Source: Cordylochernes scorpioides (Eukaryota; Arthropoda; Arachnida; Pseudoscorpiones; Chernetidae). From it: DNA of 64,000 nt. The position numbers and the translations under genes are program-made. Of this stretch, positions 11,491 through 23,105 are shown piece after piece. Each line of letters opens with the position of its first letter. Positions within the stretch are counted from its first letter, which is position 1. The notes below the pieces were generated by a model, which searched no databases, was not told the origin of the DNA, and was given only the letters and a program-made list of their open reading frames with translations. The stretch is from NCBI GenBank assembly GCA_030710605.1, contig CP092868.1, positions 26,355,050-26,419,049 of the forward strand, given 5' to 3'.

Positions 11491-12245
11491 ACCCATATAT
11501 TCTGCTCCTTCAGATTTCAGTCTTCCATTCATTCTGAAGAGGCATCAGTTTTCACTAAAGTTTGCTTTTGCTATGACTATAAATAATATTTGGGTTCTTG
11601 CTACAAGAGCCTGTGTTTATGCATGCAAAAGCAAAGTTGTATTTAAACAACAATCAACCTTGTAAATTTGATTTTTAAAATGGTCGAATTATCGAAAGTG
11701 TCGAATTATCGAAAGTGTCGAATTATCGAGTGTCGAATTACAGTTTGTTTATGTATTTTTAATAAGGTCCTCTTATCTTATCTGCAATATAGTTGTATTT
11801 TTCGAAATTTTATTTTCTAATTTGTTAATTTCTTTCTTTTTTTTTCACTCTAATAATATTTATTTAAATCTAATAATTTTTATTTAATGCAATTTAATTA
11901 ATAATTTATTTAATCCAATGTCTATAGTTTCTTCCCTGAAATTGCTTACCAAACATGAGTCAGTGTTTCCACAGTGTTAACAGTTGGAGTGTTAGAATGC
12001 GGAGAAGCAAAATAACTCCCTACTGAATTTCTCAATAGTCTCACTCCCAGAGGAATGCATCCACACCAGTTAACCTCTAGGTTGGTACTATTGTTATGCT
12101 TCTGAGAAGTTTTAATCCTAAGCAGGGTCTTTGAAAATGGTATACGTATGGTGATACAGTGCATGTGCTCTCATGTCCTTAAAGTAGTGTAGTTCTGTTG
12201 TTTGCAATTTCATTTTCTGATTTGTTAAATTTTTTCTTCTATAGT

Positions 12246-12302
12246 TTCTCACCTGCGGGTCCTTCGGGTAAACCCGGGGCGTTGCCCGGGTCACTCGGCT
12301 AG
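12246..12302 (+). mobile_element. Helitron 3' terminus
   Basis: A GC hairpin built on CCCGGGGCGTTGCCCGGG is followed about 9 nt later by CTAG and then T. This fits the Helitron rule of a 3' hairpin upstream of CTRR inserted before T. Equivalent ends occur at 16,288 (plus) and 48,475 (minus). Confidence 0.8.
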
Positions 12303-12379
12303 TTCTTAACAATAAATCAATATAAAAATGTAAATAAACAAAATGGCTTCCGAAAATGAGTTTATTGCTTTATTTTACA

Positions 12380-12610
12380 TTCAACTCAAACGATCACAAA
12401 TCCTTCTACAGGACTATATGATTAGAAAAAAAAACCTCTTACTTAAACCTATAACAAAACCAACCCAATACAATAGTAGAGCGGTTTGGAGATTAATTTG
12501 ACGAAACCGCTGAGAGAGTTTACTACTGATGAACCAAGCATCTTCATTTAACAACTTTTTATCATTGCAGTAAGGTCTGTAGATATAATATTTGATGTAA
12601 TTATTTAAAA
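12380..12610 (-). mobile_element. hairpin short retroelement, copy 1, with 3' tail module
   Basis: Contains AGCGGTTTGG, GACGAAACCGCTGAGAG and CTACTGATGAACCAAG, the conserved parts of a dispersed family also seen at 20.5, 34.8, 35.2, 35.4 and 36.1 kb. Just to the left, CTTTATTTTACATTC and CTTCTACAGG match the tail module discussed in the findings. Confidence 0.65.
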
Positions 12611-12719
12611 GAAACATATTGCGAGTATATTTGTTACAAATTTTAACGATAGATGGCAATTAAAATTATAAATTTAATATCACTATAATAGATCATATAT
12701 CATCAACAACAACAACAAA

Positions 12720-12960
12720 AAGCTTTATTTATTAAGACCTTTTAGTCTTATACAGATTCTCACAGTAGAAATTTAGAATACATGCATCACACAACAAAAA
12801 AGTAATATAATAGATCATATATGTTTTTGAATATATGTCGTGATCGAATGGAAGGGTACAACCGTTATGCTTACAATTCCCAAGAATTAGTTCCAGCCAA
12901 GTGAGCAGTGCACCCACGACGTGCCGTAGCATTCACCCGCGATGTCTGCCACGTTTATTT
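12720..12960 (-). mobile_element. LINE 3'-end fragment
   Basis: The text AGCTTTATTTATTAAGACC and CCTTTTAGTCTTATACAG corresponds to AAAGCCTTTATTTAGGGTC and CTCTCGCCCTATACAGGATT at 32.85 kb and a shorter copy at 47.06 kb. In the 32.9 kb copy a reverse-transcriptase tail is readable upstream; here the coding part is too decayed to read. Confidence 0.5.
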
Positions 12961-13439
12961 TTGTACAGTTTTTATAGATGGATGAATTTGCATATTTACA
13001 TTTTAAAACAAGCTTAACATATTTACATACTTATTTTAGCGAAAAGAAACCATACATCTTTGATATTATACAAATTATGACATATACCTATATTGATACA
13101 TTGGTACACTCCATAAATTAAGCCAGAATGACGAAAAGTAGAAAAAAAGGAAAAATAAACCCACTTTGAATATCAAACAAACTAGACAAAACCTTCTCAA
13201 GAACAATATCCCCAAGTACCTGAGGACCCAACGACATCAATATAAATTGTAAATGAACGAACCCTGTACATCCCCCACAGTATATTGTAAATATGATGAT
13301 CTAGGTTGCTCTTTTTGAGCGGTAGCACCTAATAAAGTTATTTGGAACTTGGTTGGAAACATTGGTACAGGGTATTAACATCATGGTAGGTAAATTTTGC
13401 TTATAATCTATCAAATATCTACACACGTAGTACCAGACA

Positions 13440-13676
13440 ATGGTAGTTAGAGGGTTGATATTACATGTCCTATATACATATAGATTGTCCCAGCCTCAAA
13501 CTCTATTTAGAGTGAGCGATATTGCAAAAGAAGTGAATATTTGTGATGGTGCTATTCAAACAGATAAGAATGATCTGGTAGACATTGTGGTCTTGTTTGA
13601 AGAGGGAAACTTTATCCTAGGAAAATATATATATCGAGGTCTAGAATTGTGGACAGAGAGACCAGGAAGCTCATGA
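13440..13676 (+). other. isolated 78-aa ORF, status unclear
   Basis: The frame reads from MVVRGLILHVLYTY to WTERPGSS, with an internal stretch VSDIAKEVNICDGAIQ that looks protein-like. There is no promoter, splice context or recognisable domain. It may be a relic exon or chance. Confidence 0.15.
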
Positions 13677-14299
13677 AATGGAATGATTAAGTGACCTCAA
13701 ACAAATAGATGGTGATAATCATGGCCCCGTCAATAAATGATAGAGGTCATCCTATCAGTGTCGACTCTCCACCACTACCATCACCAACGATGATGATACA
13801 CAGATTGTGATGATGATATTACGATTTGGTTGATTTTTTTTTTTCAATTGGAAAATGCTGCTAGAAATAGAGTCTATGCATAACATTTTGAATTAACTCT
13901 GTTTATGCAAATCAAACCTAACTTAATTACATATTCTTATTAGATTTCAAATTTATTCTCTTTTCATTTTGATGTCGTCTGTTTAGAAGAAAATGAATCC
14001 TGTTTTTTTTAATGATGCTTTTCTGTTCATTTTTTTTTTTTATCGATGAAATTAATTTCTATGTTATTTTAGAATAACGTATGAAAGATGAGGTGTTTTA
14101 AAAATCTCCTTTTAAAACCTCTTAAGGATTTTCTCTCTTTTTAAAAAAAATCTTTTTACTTTGCAACAGACACAAGTTTATATCTTTTCAGCTTGTCTAT
14201 CTCTTTTGCAACATTTTTATATTTTTACAACATACCTATCACCTTAAAAACATATCCATTCCCTTTGAATAAATATATTTCCAAATAAAATTTGTAACT

Positions 14300-15245
14300 G
14301 AAAATTGAAATGTTATGTTGAAACGTTACATTAAAGAATCTTCCAATCTTCACAACACCATAAATCCTTCTAAATTTCGGTACATTCTTTTTTTATCCCT
14401 AGTACACATGGTACAGGCCATGATTATCATGGTTGGTATAAGTTGGCGACTGGTTTTACTATAAGTGCACCATATGTCTACACATGTGAAAAGTAGTTCG
14501 ACTTTGCACTTACAAATGTGCCAGAGCCCCGTACATTCTAAACATAAAAGCTTCGTTGATCAGAACGAAAGCTGATTGATGTATTATTTCGGCAAAACCG
14601 TTAAACCAGTAAGTTCCTTTAATTGGTCCACGAAGCGTGTCGGCGAACTATGTCCAGATATGTTGAAACGTTACATTATAGAAGCTTCCAATCTTCACAA
14701 TACCATAAATTTCCTTACATTCTTTTTTATTATCGCTAGTACAACATGTACAGGTCAGTAGTACCTAGTAGAGGCCTAGTATAGGCCATGATTATCATGT
14801 TGGGACTGCTTTTACTATAAGTAACCACATATCTACACATGTGAAAAGTATTTTGCACTTACAAATGTGCCAGAGCCCCGTACTTTCTAAGCACCAAATC
14901 TTGGTTGATCAGAAAGAAAGCTGATTGATGTACCATCACGGCGAACATTAAGCCAGTAAGTTCCTTTATTTTGTCCACGAAGCTTGTCCAGGTATAGAAT
15001 CACATTATAGAATCTTACAATCTTCACAACACCATAAATTTCCTTACATTCTTTTTAAAAATATATATAATCCCTAGTACAAAATGGTACAGGCCATGAT
15101 TATTATGGTGGATATAAGTTGGGACTGCTTTTACTGTAAGTAACCACATATCTACACATGTGAAAAGTAGTTTTGCACTTACAAATGTGCCAGAGCTCCG
15201 TACATTCTAAACACCAAATATTCGTTGATCAGAACGAAAGCTGAC
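14300..15245. repeat. about 335-bp tandem repeat containing SINE 3' bodies
   Basis: The SINE-body text ACAAATGTGCCAGAGC recurs near 14,509, 14,859 and 15,179 (spacings about 350 and 320 bp). Each unit also has CAATCTTCACAACACC upstream and TTGATCAGAACGAAAGC downstream. The SINE bodies are in minus orientation and lack the tRNA head. This is a SINE fragment amplified as part of a larger tandem unit. Confidence 0.8.
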
Positions 15246-15907
15246 CAGCTTTACAATTCCAAGCACCAGTTGAACATTCTATATCTCCAAGGACAAGGTC
15301 TTTACGATTATTTGTCCATTAGCAATTTAAATACTCACTGTAGACGTGATACTTTTTAACTTCTCTCTGAACACTGATCTTAACACAATCTAATTGGCTC
15401 ATTTTCGCAATTCAGCAACACTTTCTTCATTGCTTCTAAATGGAAAGCTTGTTTGACGTGTCTAATCAATGAACAACCAAGGCAAATAGATTAATAATAC
15501 TGGTTATGATACTAACGTGGGTTCAAATAAGGTATCACGTGACTTTACTTATATACAACAGGTAGTTTAAGATAGGCTGTAGTACTGTATACTTAAAAAA
15601 CGACAAGGCTTTTTTTTGGTATCGTTTTAGTGGAAATTTTATCTTCATTGTTGAGAAGAGATGGTCTAAGATATATTGCATATAGCAGTAAACAAATCTA
15701 AGGCAATAGCTTACTATAAATTTTTTAGATCATCATTATGTAAGGACCAGTCAACAATTGAATGACTTTGAGACGAAAAGTAAAGCCAGTTCTATCTTAC
15801 TACCTATGTAAATAACACAAGATGATTGTTACCTTACCCAATTGGAAGAATCTGTATGGGGCATGTCCATAATAAAGGCTTTGTGTGTGTATTGCATATA
15901 GCATATA

Positions 15908-16288
15908 TCTATATATATAATTGCCTTATTCTGTCTGAAGCTCACGGATAGAATGCGCGCCCATTGGCTGCCGGCGAACACGTGTCCTCCCTGCCCCCCT
16001 CTAGACAACCCTGTTATCAGCAGTGTGTTACATCCACCTGTCTATACAGACCACCCTGTCTATAGCGGTCACTTTAGGCAACCCTGTTATCATCAGTGTG
16101 TTACATTCACCTGTCTATACAGACCACCCTGTCTATAGCGGTCATTTTAGGCAACCCTGTTATCAGCAGTGTGATACATACACCTGTCTATACAGACCAC
16201 CCTGTCTATAGCGACCACCCAAGACAACGTTTTTAAAATATATTCGCACTCGGGTAAAACCCGGGCGTTGCCCGGGCCATTCGTCTAG
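15908..16288 (+). mobile_element. non-autonomous Helitron, 381 bp
   Basis: It begins TCTATATATATAATTGCC after an A and ends with a hairpin (CCCGGGC, loop GTT, GCCCGGG) 8 nt before CTAG, which is followed by T. These are the canonical A/TC...CTRR/T Helitron ends. It holds three tandem 73-bp units (from 16,021, 16,094 and 16,167) with CTGTCTATAGCGGTCA. There is no Rep or helicase. Confidence 0.82.
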
Positions 16289-16289
16289 T

Positions 16290-17075
16290 TATATATATTT
16301 GAGCTTCTTTTAACATAGAGAAATACAATATAAAATTTCGGGAGGATGATATTCATGTATCTGTGGTACCTCTCCCTTTAAATATACATCAGAACAATGC
16401 ATTATATTCATTATCCTAATAAAAAAACTTTACTAGTGATGATAAAAGAATGAGCCACAAAACCAGTTTGTTGTATAGTTATTATTTAATTCATTAATTA
16501 AACATTACTCACCAAATGAAATTATTTTATTTCAATTATATACATTCAAAAGGTTACATTTATTTTATTTTACTATTTATTTATACCTTTAAAAATCCAA
16601 TGCTTACGCTTCATGCCTTTTATGATTATAATATATATCTATCTTTTAACACACACAATACTACACCAGTTTATGCAAATTTGGATAAATAAAGGAATAT
16701 GTTATTCTGTTTAATGGAAGATTTTAACGTGAAACAAACTAGTTTCAAAGAATATTGGCGAATCTCAACTCAGGAAAATGGATTATCACACTTTTATTAA
16801 CCTTTTTAATGTCTGGAATCATTAATTTCATAACCATAGGAATGCTGAGAAAAAACACAGCTACATCAATAGTTTAATTTCCGATGTTTTAGTCACTTCA
16901 TGTCATTCTCTTTGTTGATGTGGCTGTATTTTTCTATTAACTTCAAACCAGCAAATAATCTTCAAAACCATAGGGGGAGGCTACTGTTACATTCAACACT
17001 ATTGTTTATAAAGGAAAAATAAAAGGACATTGTACTCTATTGTATCACTAGACAAATCTTAAAGTTATAGAATTG
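16290..17075. other. AT-rich non-coding DNA
   Basis: No coding or repeat signal that I can support. Confidence 0.5.
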
Positions 17076-17079
17076 ATGC

Positions 17080-18410
17080 ATTAGGAATCAGTCAAACTGA
17101 GGTGTTGCATTGAATTATAGTGTAGTATATTGCTTATGAATATATGTTAATAAGTTATGTAGACAATATAAATACTTTGAAATTCTCTAGTAAGACTTTT
17201 TCCCGTATCTTTTAGAATCTTTTGTCAAATTTATATGTTCTTTTACGGTTGTATTGGTATAGTTGCATATAAAATAAGTTAAGTACGTTAAATGAGCAAG
17301 CTCAAATTTATTTTCAGTCTAAAACATATATGCATAGTGTTATTAATTGCATAAGCGAGCTATGTCGCTTCAATGTAAAAGATAGAATGTTACCTCCCCA
17401 GAAAACTCTCATAACATTAATGTAATGAGGTTTATCGAACGAGGAAGTTCAAATGGGTTGATTTCTTGGATTTATGTACATAATTGATTATATCGGTTTG
17501 CATAATAGATGGTGTTGTATTTTTACCGACGTCTCTTTGGATTCTGCGTTATGTCTGTTGGCGATCACAAATACATATTATAGACGTCGTGATAATCATG
17601 GTAAGATTTAGTACTACAAATATTGTAAAGGAAAATACATTGTATATGTAGAAGCTAGAAGACTTTTGCATTTATCATACGTGAGAGGTATTTTTATCTA
17701 CATTCATGTATTTTCAGGGTTGAACATTATGTACAAGAATCGGTGGCCATTAATGCAATTTATTTATGAAAAAAAAGTTCACTTTGCGTTTCGAACCAAT
17801 GCTCAGATTGCCAATATATACCACCAATCAAATTAGAATCTGTATGCGACTTATTTACATATTGTTTTGATTTGCATAGACAAGCTGTATCTTGTAACTA
17901 CAATAAAAAATAATTGACACTTCAGTTTGTCAACAGAATCTTAATGGGTATAAAGATATCATAAGCTAGGAAGTTCGGTTATTCGATGTTTTTAACATTC
18001 TTCTAAGACTTATTTCCATATTCTTGATTTGCATAAGCGATATCTGCGTCGTTGTGATTAGACATTTTAATAACTTGTTTGTCCTATAAATATATAATTC
18101 AGTCAAATCCTTTTAAAAGATGTTATTTCGTAGATATATTTCCTAAGTTTCAGAATACTTATAGACCGCTCACAGAATATTCTTATGATCATAGAGTATG
18201 CATTATTTTATATGCAACTATGTCAATACATCGTAGAAGAACATATAAATTTGACAAAAGATTCTAAAAGATACAAAAAAAAAAGTCTTAATCGAGAATT
18301 TCAATGTCTTTATATTGTCTACATAACTTATTAACATATTTACACAAACAATATACTACACTATAATTCAATGCAACGCCTTAGTTTGACTGATTCCTAA
18401 TGCGTATAAA
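17080..18410. mobile_element. large inverted repeat with about 920-bp centre
   Basis: About 17,080-17,275 (with GCATTAGGAATCAGTCAAAC) is matched in reverse by about 18,200-18,410 (GTTTGACTGATTCCTAATGC). The interior is AT-rich, with repeated TTTGCATAAGCGA-like phrases. It has no ORF of note. It may be a non-autonomous DNA transposon, but no target duplication was identified. Confidence 0.65.
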
Positions 18411-18519
18411 GAAGTCGTATAAAAGAGAAATCTATTGACTTGAGGATTTTCTGTATGCAGCATATGCACATATTGTTCTTGATTTGCATAAGATGATCTA
18501 CGGCGCTGTTAGTCCTCAC

Positions 18520-18623
18520 GTGCCCGTCATGTAACCTTTGGCAGCGCGGAAGAGATAGCTGTCGTCTGCGATAACAACAAGGTCAATAACCTTGTCTGAT
18601 AAATCAGCTACAATTCCTGGAGT
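18520..18623 (-). CDS. candidate internal coding exon, product unknown
   Basis: The minus strand has acceptor TGCTCTTTCTTCCCAAG before 18,623 and donor GTGAGG after 18,520, giving a 104-bp exon. The phase-0 translation is open throughout: TPGIVADLSDKVIDLVVIAD, then DSYLFRAAKGYMTGT. The patch is clearly richer in GC than its surroundings, and the other frames contain stops. I could not assign a family. It lies on the same strand as the candidate exons at 2.1 and 4.3 kb and may belong to one long-intron gene. Confidence 0.5.
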
Positions 18624-18659
18624 CTTGGGAAGAAAGAGCATTCACCCTAGTAGAGACTT

Positions 18660-20205
18660 GATTTGATTGATTGATTGACGCTTAACTCTTTCACTCTTCC
18701 GGGATACACTATTTTAAGATCCTTTTAGTATTAGCTTGTTGATATTAAGCTTCCTTGATGGAGATGGCTAGAAATAAAAAAGTCTTTGTTCCCTTTTCAT
18801 GACAACTTTCCTTAATATAGAACAAAAAATTACTACATATATATAGATAAATCAAAATGTATTACAATATACAAAGGGGTTGACCTGAAAGATTTTAAAA
18901 ATGTGTTGAAATGGTCATTATAAGTAGACCTTACATACTCTTACAAAACCTTTCCATCAACAGATATTTTGACTAATCAAAACAATAGTAGTTTGTGGTC
19001 AAATTTTTATATTTTATATTCAATGAATTTACAAAAAAAAAATATTATTTTAAATAACACATTTATATATATTACAATGTGTTTTATGTAAAAATGTTAT
19101 TACAATGATTTTTATGTCTTTTTGTAAACATCTTTCAATCTTCGATATTGGTTTAAATGTCAAAGCTTTTACATTTTCATTTCTTTAACTAAAAAATGTT
19201 TATTTCACCCCACCAATATATTGATAAATACATTAATTAACTCTTTATTACAAAAACATATCAATGATTCCTTTTAATTCCGTAATAATTGCATATTCTT
19301 TTTTTAACTTAATATTTAACCATACAGAAACAAAAGAGAGATATAAATATATAATTCCTGTCCATGTATTATTTAGCCAAAAGAATTATTGATCGCCTTT
19401 TACACAAAACACTGACATAAAACGGTATGATCAATTTTTAATATCCCCAAAATGGATTTTGACTATGATAAATGGATATGTCATTCTTTGTAGCTTCAAT
19501 ACATAAAAGAATGGTATAATTTCACCAAAATTTTTACATAAGAACCTGCTGGTTGATAATATGCTTAGTATCCACTTCAGTGTTAAGTGAACAACACTAA
19601 GTTCGTTTCTACTCATTTTTTAAAGTTTAATTTGAATGTTTGCAGTGATGGCTTCATTAGGTTGTGCTAACCTAAAGTTAAATTAACTAAGCAATAAAGC
19701 AAAACTAAGGATTAAATTGTACAACTGCCAACAATCAGCAATGTAGGGAGATAGGTTTTACCACCAAAGCTTTAGCCTTAGTGATGACATTTTCAATTCA
19801 TTTCAAATTTGATTTTAGAAAGGTGGGAGATACTTGTATGCTCAGTTTAAAAACTTGCATAATTGTATTAAAAAATTCCTCTTTACTAAATTCATTTCAA
19901 TATGAAATATTGTATGTAAATGCTATACCGTATTCTTGGTCAAATACTATGTTCTTCAATTAAAATGGTATATATTGGATCAAAATATCCTTTATTTTTT
20001 TCCAATATTTTAGTTGGCAGAATGCCAACCTTTTTCAAGGTATTATAACATATTAATATGTTATTATCAACATTAATTCTACTTTGTCATGGTATAATTC
20101 AAAATAATAAGTAACCAAAAAAATGAAATAGTTGTTTTTGACTTGTTATTGAGACCGAAAAAAAATCATCTTTATGAACTTTTAATTCCAGATATGGACT
20201 CAACA
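18660..20205. other. AT-rich non-coding DNA with one tail module
   Basis: Mostly featureless. Near 19,995-20,050 there is CCAATATTTTAGTTGGC and CAGAATGCCAACC, one copy of the GTTGGC-hairpin tail module. Confidence 0.5.
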
Positions 20206-20209
20206 ACAT

Positions 20210-20364
20210 TCAAAAAAGTTTATTAGTTAATTTTTCGGTTACTTACTGTCGCATTTTTTCAAGATAGAGATGCTTTAAGCATTTTGACAAACTTCGCTTA
20301 AAGACTTCCATCTTTGAAAAAAAAGGCGACAATGAGTCGCCGAAAAATTAAGAAAACTTTTTGA
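20210..20364. mobile_element. foldback MITE
   Basis: The ends read CAAAAAGTTTATTAG and, in reverse, CAAAAAGTTTTCTTAA. Inner arm text includes TTAATTTTTCGG and GCTTTAAGC in both arms. The loop is about 17 bp. Arms are about 68 bp with scattered mismatches. Confidence 0.7.
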
Positions 20365-20507
20365 GGATTGATCAGTATAAATACATCTTGAATTAATCCT
20401 TAATCCAACTAACCTAAAAGCTTATTTCCATAATTAGCTTAAATACCATTTCTGAGATTCCACCCTTCAGTGTAACATATAAAAGTAGAATGATCCAATA
20501 CAGTATT

Positions 20508-20655
20508 AGAGCTCTAAAGAAGCGGTCTGGTAGATTAAATTGGCAAAACCGCTGGGAGAGTTCAACACTGATGATCCAACCCCTACCAATATTTTTTCAT
20601 TGCAGTAAGGACAGTAGAAGTTTGATTTCTTTGTGAAAAGAAACATTCGCGTCTT
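20508..20655 (-). mobile_element. hairpin short retroelement, copy 2
   Basis: Contains GAGCTCTAAAGAAGCGGTC, ATTGGCAAAACCGCTGGGAG and CACTGATGATCC in the family order, followed by TTGCAGTAAGGACAGTAGAA. It is more diverged than the 34-36 kb copies. Confidence 0.7.
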
Positions 20656-20983
20656 AATGTCTTCATTTGTTAAATAATAGTATTCTTTATATGATATGTT
20701 ATATAAAATATATTTGAGAATTCTTTTTATAACATTTTCTTTATTACTAAAGGGGTATTTTCTAATACATAATATACTATATGAAAAAGTAATAAAAAAT
20801 AAAAGAAAAAGGTCAGGTGAGGTCAGGTGTTGATATTAAAAATAAAAATATGCATAGAAAAATCCTAAATCAATGTTTAGTTTATTTTTATGCCACTAGA
20901 TGGCGCTATACCATTTAAAAATTCTCATGTAAGCGGTCAGGATATGCTTTTTTAATTTTTATTTATTATATACCACATACACA

Positions 20984-21075
20984 TGTCCAGGGTAGCCTAG
21001 TGGACATGGCATCTGCCCGGTAAGCGGAACACCGTGGGTTCGATTCCCATCCCTGTACACTTTTATTTTTCCGTT
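20984..21075 (+). mobile_element. tRNA retropseudogene with perfect 15-bp target duplication
   Basis: TATACCACATACACA occurs at 20,969-20,983 and again at 21,076-21,090. The 92 bp between them fold as a tRNA: acceptor TCCAGGG against CCCTGTA (one mismatch), an A-box region, an anticodon arm TCTGC/GCGGA with loop CCGGTAA (position 33 is C rather than U), and a T arm GTGGG/CCCAT with loop TTCGATT. The tail reads TTTTATTTTT, a Pol III terminator, with no CCA. It is best read as a LINE-mobilised precursor tRNA. The anticodon (GGT if the fold is right) is uncertain. Confidence 0.8.
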
Positions 21076-21119
21076 TATACCACATACACACACACATAAA
21101 TGCTAAATCGTGTCTTTAA

Positions 21120-21330
21120 ATAAAAAAAGTCCTGGGCGGTATTCATAGTTCTCTCCGAATTAATTCTTAAGAACTTTTAAAAAGTTGTGCATACTATAGG
21201 TGAAAGTTACTATGTATATTAGAGACCTATATTGCTATTAATAATTCTTCTTATCTCTAAACCTGTTGAAGGGCGTGATTGCCCGAAAGCTTGTCATACG
21301 TTTATCTGAATAAAAATATTTTCTCCTTAA
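21120..21330. repeat. dispersed repeat ending in the GAAAGCTTG tail module
   Basis: Begins GGGCGGTATTCATAG and ends CCTGTTGAAGGGCG, TGATT, GCCCGAAAGCTTG and then GAATAAAAAT. The GGGC/GCCC arms form a short hairpin. See the findings for the other loci. Confidence 0.55.
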
Positions 21331-21779
21331 TTTTCATTTCTATTTTTAAATATTCAATGGAGAAAGTTTTCACGTAGTTCTGATCTCTAAAGTATCCGTG
21401 ATTTTCACATGGATACTAAGGCATTCTAAGATGATGTGGTATACGCTTAGAACTAACTACTGCCTGTATCTACTATCCCATTCATATCGTTCCCCAAGAT
21501 GTAGTGCATGTTCATGATAACAAACAAGGGCTATCATTCTTATGGCCTGATTCCGTGGCCCACATGTTTGTCAATTCCTATCATGACTCGGTTAAACTCC
21601 GGCCTATACTATCATTGGCGGCTTCGTGTGTCTATTTCTTTTGTTCCCAATTTTTTATTCCTATTTTCGAAATACATTTTTCAATGAATTCGATCCTATG
21701 TATAAGATATACTTGAAATGTGGGCATCCTATAAGGCCGAAGTTTTTACTTCTTAAAGTACTCTTGGTTAATGAATTAC

Positions 21780-22500
21780 ATAGACTCGCAGTCTATCTAA
21801 TCCTTAGTAAAGATACTTTTGAATAATGAAGTGCCTAGACTGAATTCTGTAGACTTTTGTAATTATATCTTTGTATAGTGAATTTCATAGACTTTGTCTG
21901 TATCCTTTAGTACATAGTCCATAGACTCTTGGATAGTGAATTTACTAGACTGAAGTCTGTATTCCTTAGTAAAAGTATTCTTTGATAGTGAATTTCATAG
22001 ACTGAAGTCTGTATCCTTTAGTACACAGTCTGTTGATTCTTGGATAGTGAATTTACTAGACTGAAGTCTGTATCCTTTAGTACACAGTCTGTTGATTCTT
22101 GGATAGTGAATTTACTAGACTGAAGTCTGTATCCTTTGTTAGAGGTATCTTTTGATTGTGAATTTCATAGACTCTGTCTGTATTTCTTAGTAAAAATATT
22201 CATAGATAGTGTATTTTTACTAGACCGAAGTCTGTAGACTTTTGTAGAGGTAGCCTTGGATAGTAAATTTCACTGACTCTGTCTTTATTTCTTAGTAAAT
22301 ATACTCTTTGAGAGTGAATTTCATAGATTCGCAATCTGTATTCTTTATAAAAATTATTCTTGTATGCCTAGACCTTAAGTCTGTAAGATTGTGTACCACC
22401 TATACTCGCAATCTGTTTTTCTTAGTAAAAGGCTACTCTTGTATTGTGAGAGATGACTAGACTCGAAATCCATCTATATTCCTCATTAAATGGACTCTTT
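21780..22500. repeat. degenerate tandem repeat, period about 59 bp
   Basis: Variants of GATAGTGAATTTACTAGAC, TGAAGTCTGTATCCTTTAG and ACAGTCTGTTGATTCTTG recur about 11 times. The best copies are at 21,930-22,140. Outer copies are diverged. Confidence 0.75.
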
Positions 22501-22666
22501 GATTATGAACCGCCTATAGCGAAGAAATCTTAAATGTAAAAGCTGTTATTATTTTGGATCTAAAATTAACGACAAGCAACACTTCTCTTTGTTTCTCCAC
22601 GTGCTCATTACCTCGCCATTGACCTCGCCTCCTTTCTTCTTCTTCTTCCTTTTCAGAATGATCAAT

Positions 22667-22804
22667 GATCCCTCCGCCCCCTGCCTGGCGCAACGTCTTG
22701 GGACACCATCCAAACGTTTGGGAGAATTATCTTCAATGGACGTTAAAGAAATAACAAAGTTGCATATCCAAACCATTTTACATATTACCGAAGACGATTA
22801 TTAA
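22667..22804 (+). CDS. candidate terminal exon, product unknown
   Basis: A strong acceptor (a long CTT-rich tract ending TTTTCAG at 22,666) precedes MINDPSAPCLAQRLGTPSKR, then LGELSSMDVKEITKLHIQTI and a stop at 22,804. No donor is needed if it is the last exon. The exon's 3' part is itself the first unit of a 143-bp tandem repeat, which weakens the case for a working gene. There is no recognised domain. Confidence 0.3.
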   Translation, partial: DPSAPCLAQRLGTPSKRLGELSSMDVKEITKLHIQTILHITEDDY

Positions 22805-23105
22805 GTGCTATGATAACTCATATGACGCTGGAGCAATGTCTTGGAATACCGTCCAACCATTGGGAGAATTAGCCCTCAATGGATATTAAAGAAATAACAA
22901 AGTTGCATATCCAAACCATTTTACATATTACCGAAGACGATTATTAAGTGCTATGATAACTCATATGACGCTGGAGCAATGTCTTGGAATTCCGTCCAAC
23001 CATTGGGAGAATTAGCCCTCAATGGATATTAAAGAAATAATAAAGTTGCATATCCAAACTATTTACATAATACCAAAGACGATTATTAAGCACTATGATA
23101 TCTCA
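22690..23105. repeat. tandem repeat, 143-bp unit, 2.9 copies
   Basis: CAACGTCTTGGGA/CAATGTCTTGGAA starts units at 22,691, 22,834 and 22,977, exactly 143 bp apart. Each contains GTTGCATATCCAAAC and CCGAAGACGATTATTAAG. Since 143 is not a multiple of 3, the reading frame is not kept from unit to unit. Confidence 0.9.

Larger units (their letters stand above)
10187..12302 (+). mobile_element. Helitron-related cluster with large inverted repeat
   Basis: About 10,187-10,760 and about 11,560-12,146 are near-identical reverse complements, including four tandem AATTCGACACTTTCGAT-like motifs at about 10,590-10,650, repeated at 11,690-11,740. Between them lie a helicase fragment and a direct duplication. 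The right end has a Helitron-type 3' hairpin and CTAG followed by T. The order suggests two pieces of the same Helitron placed head to head. Confidence 0.75.
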
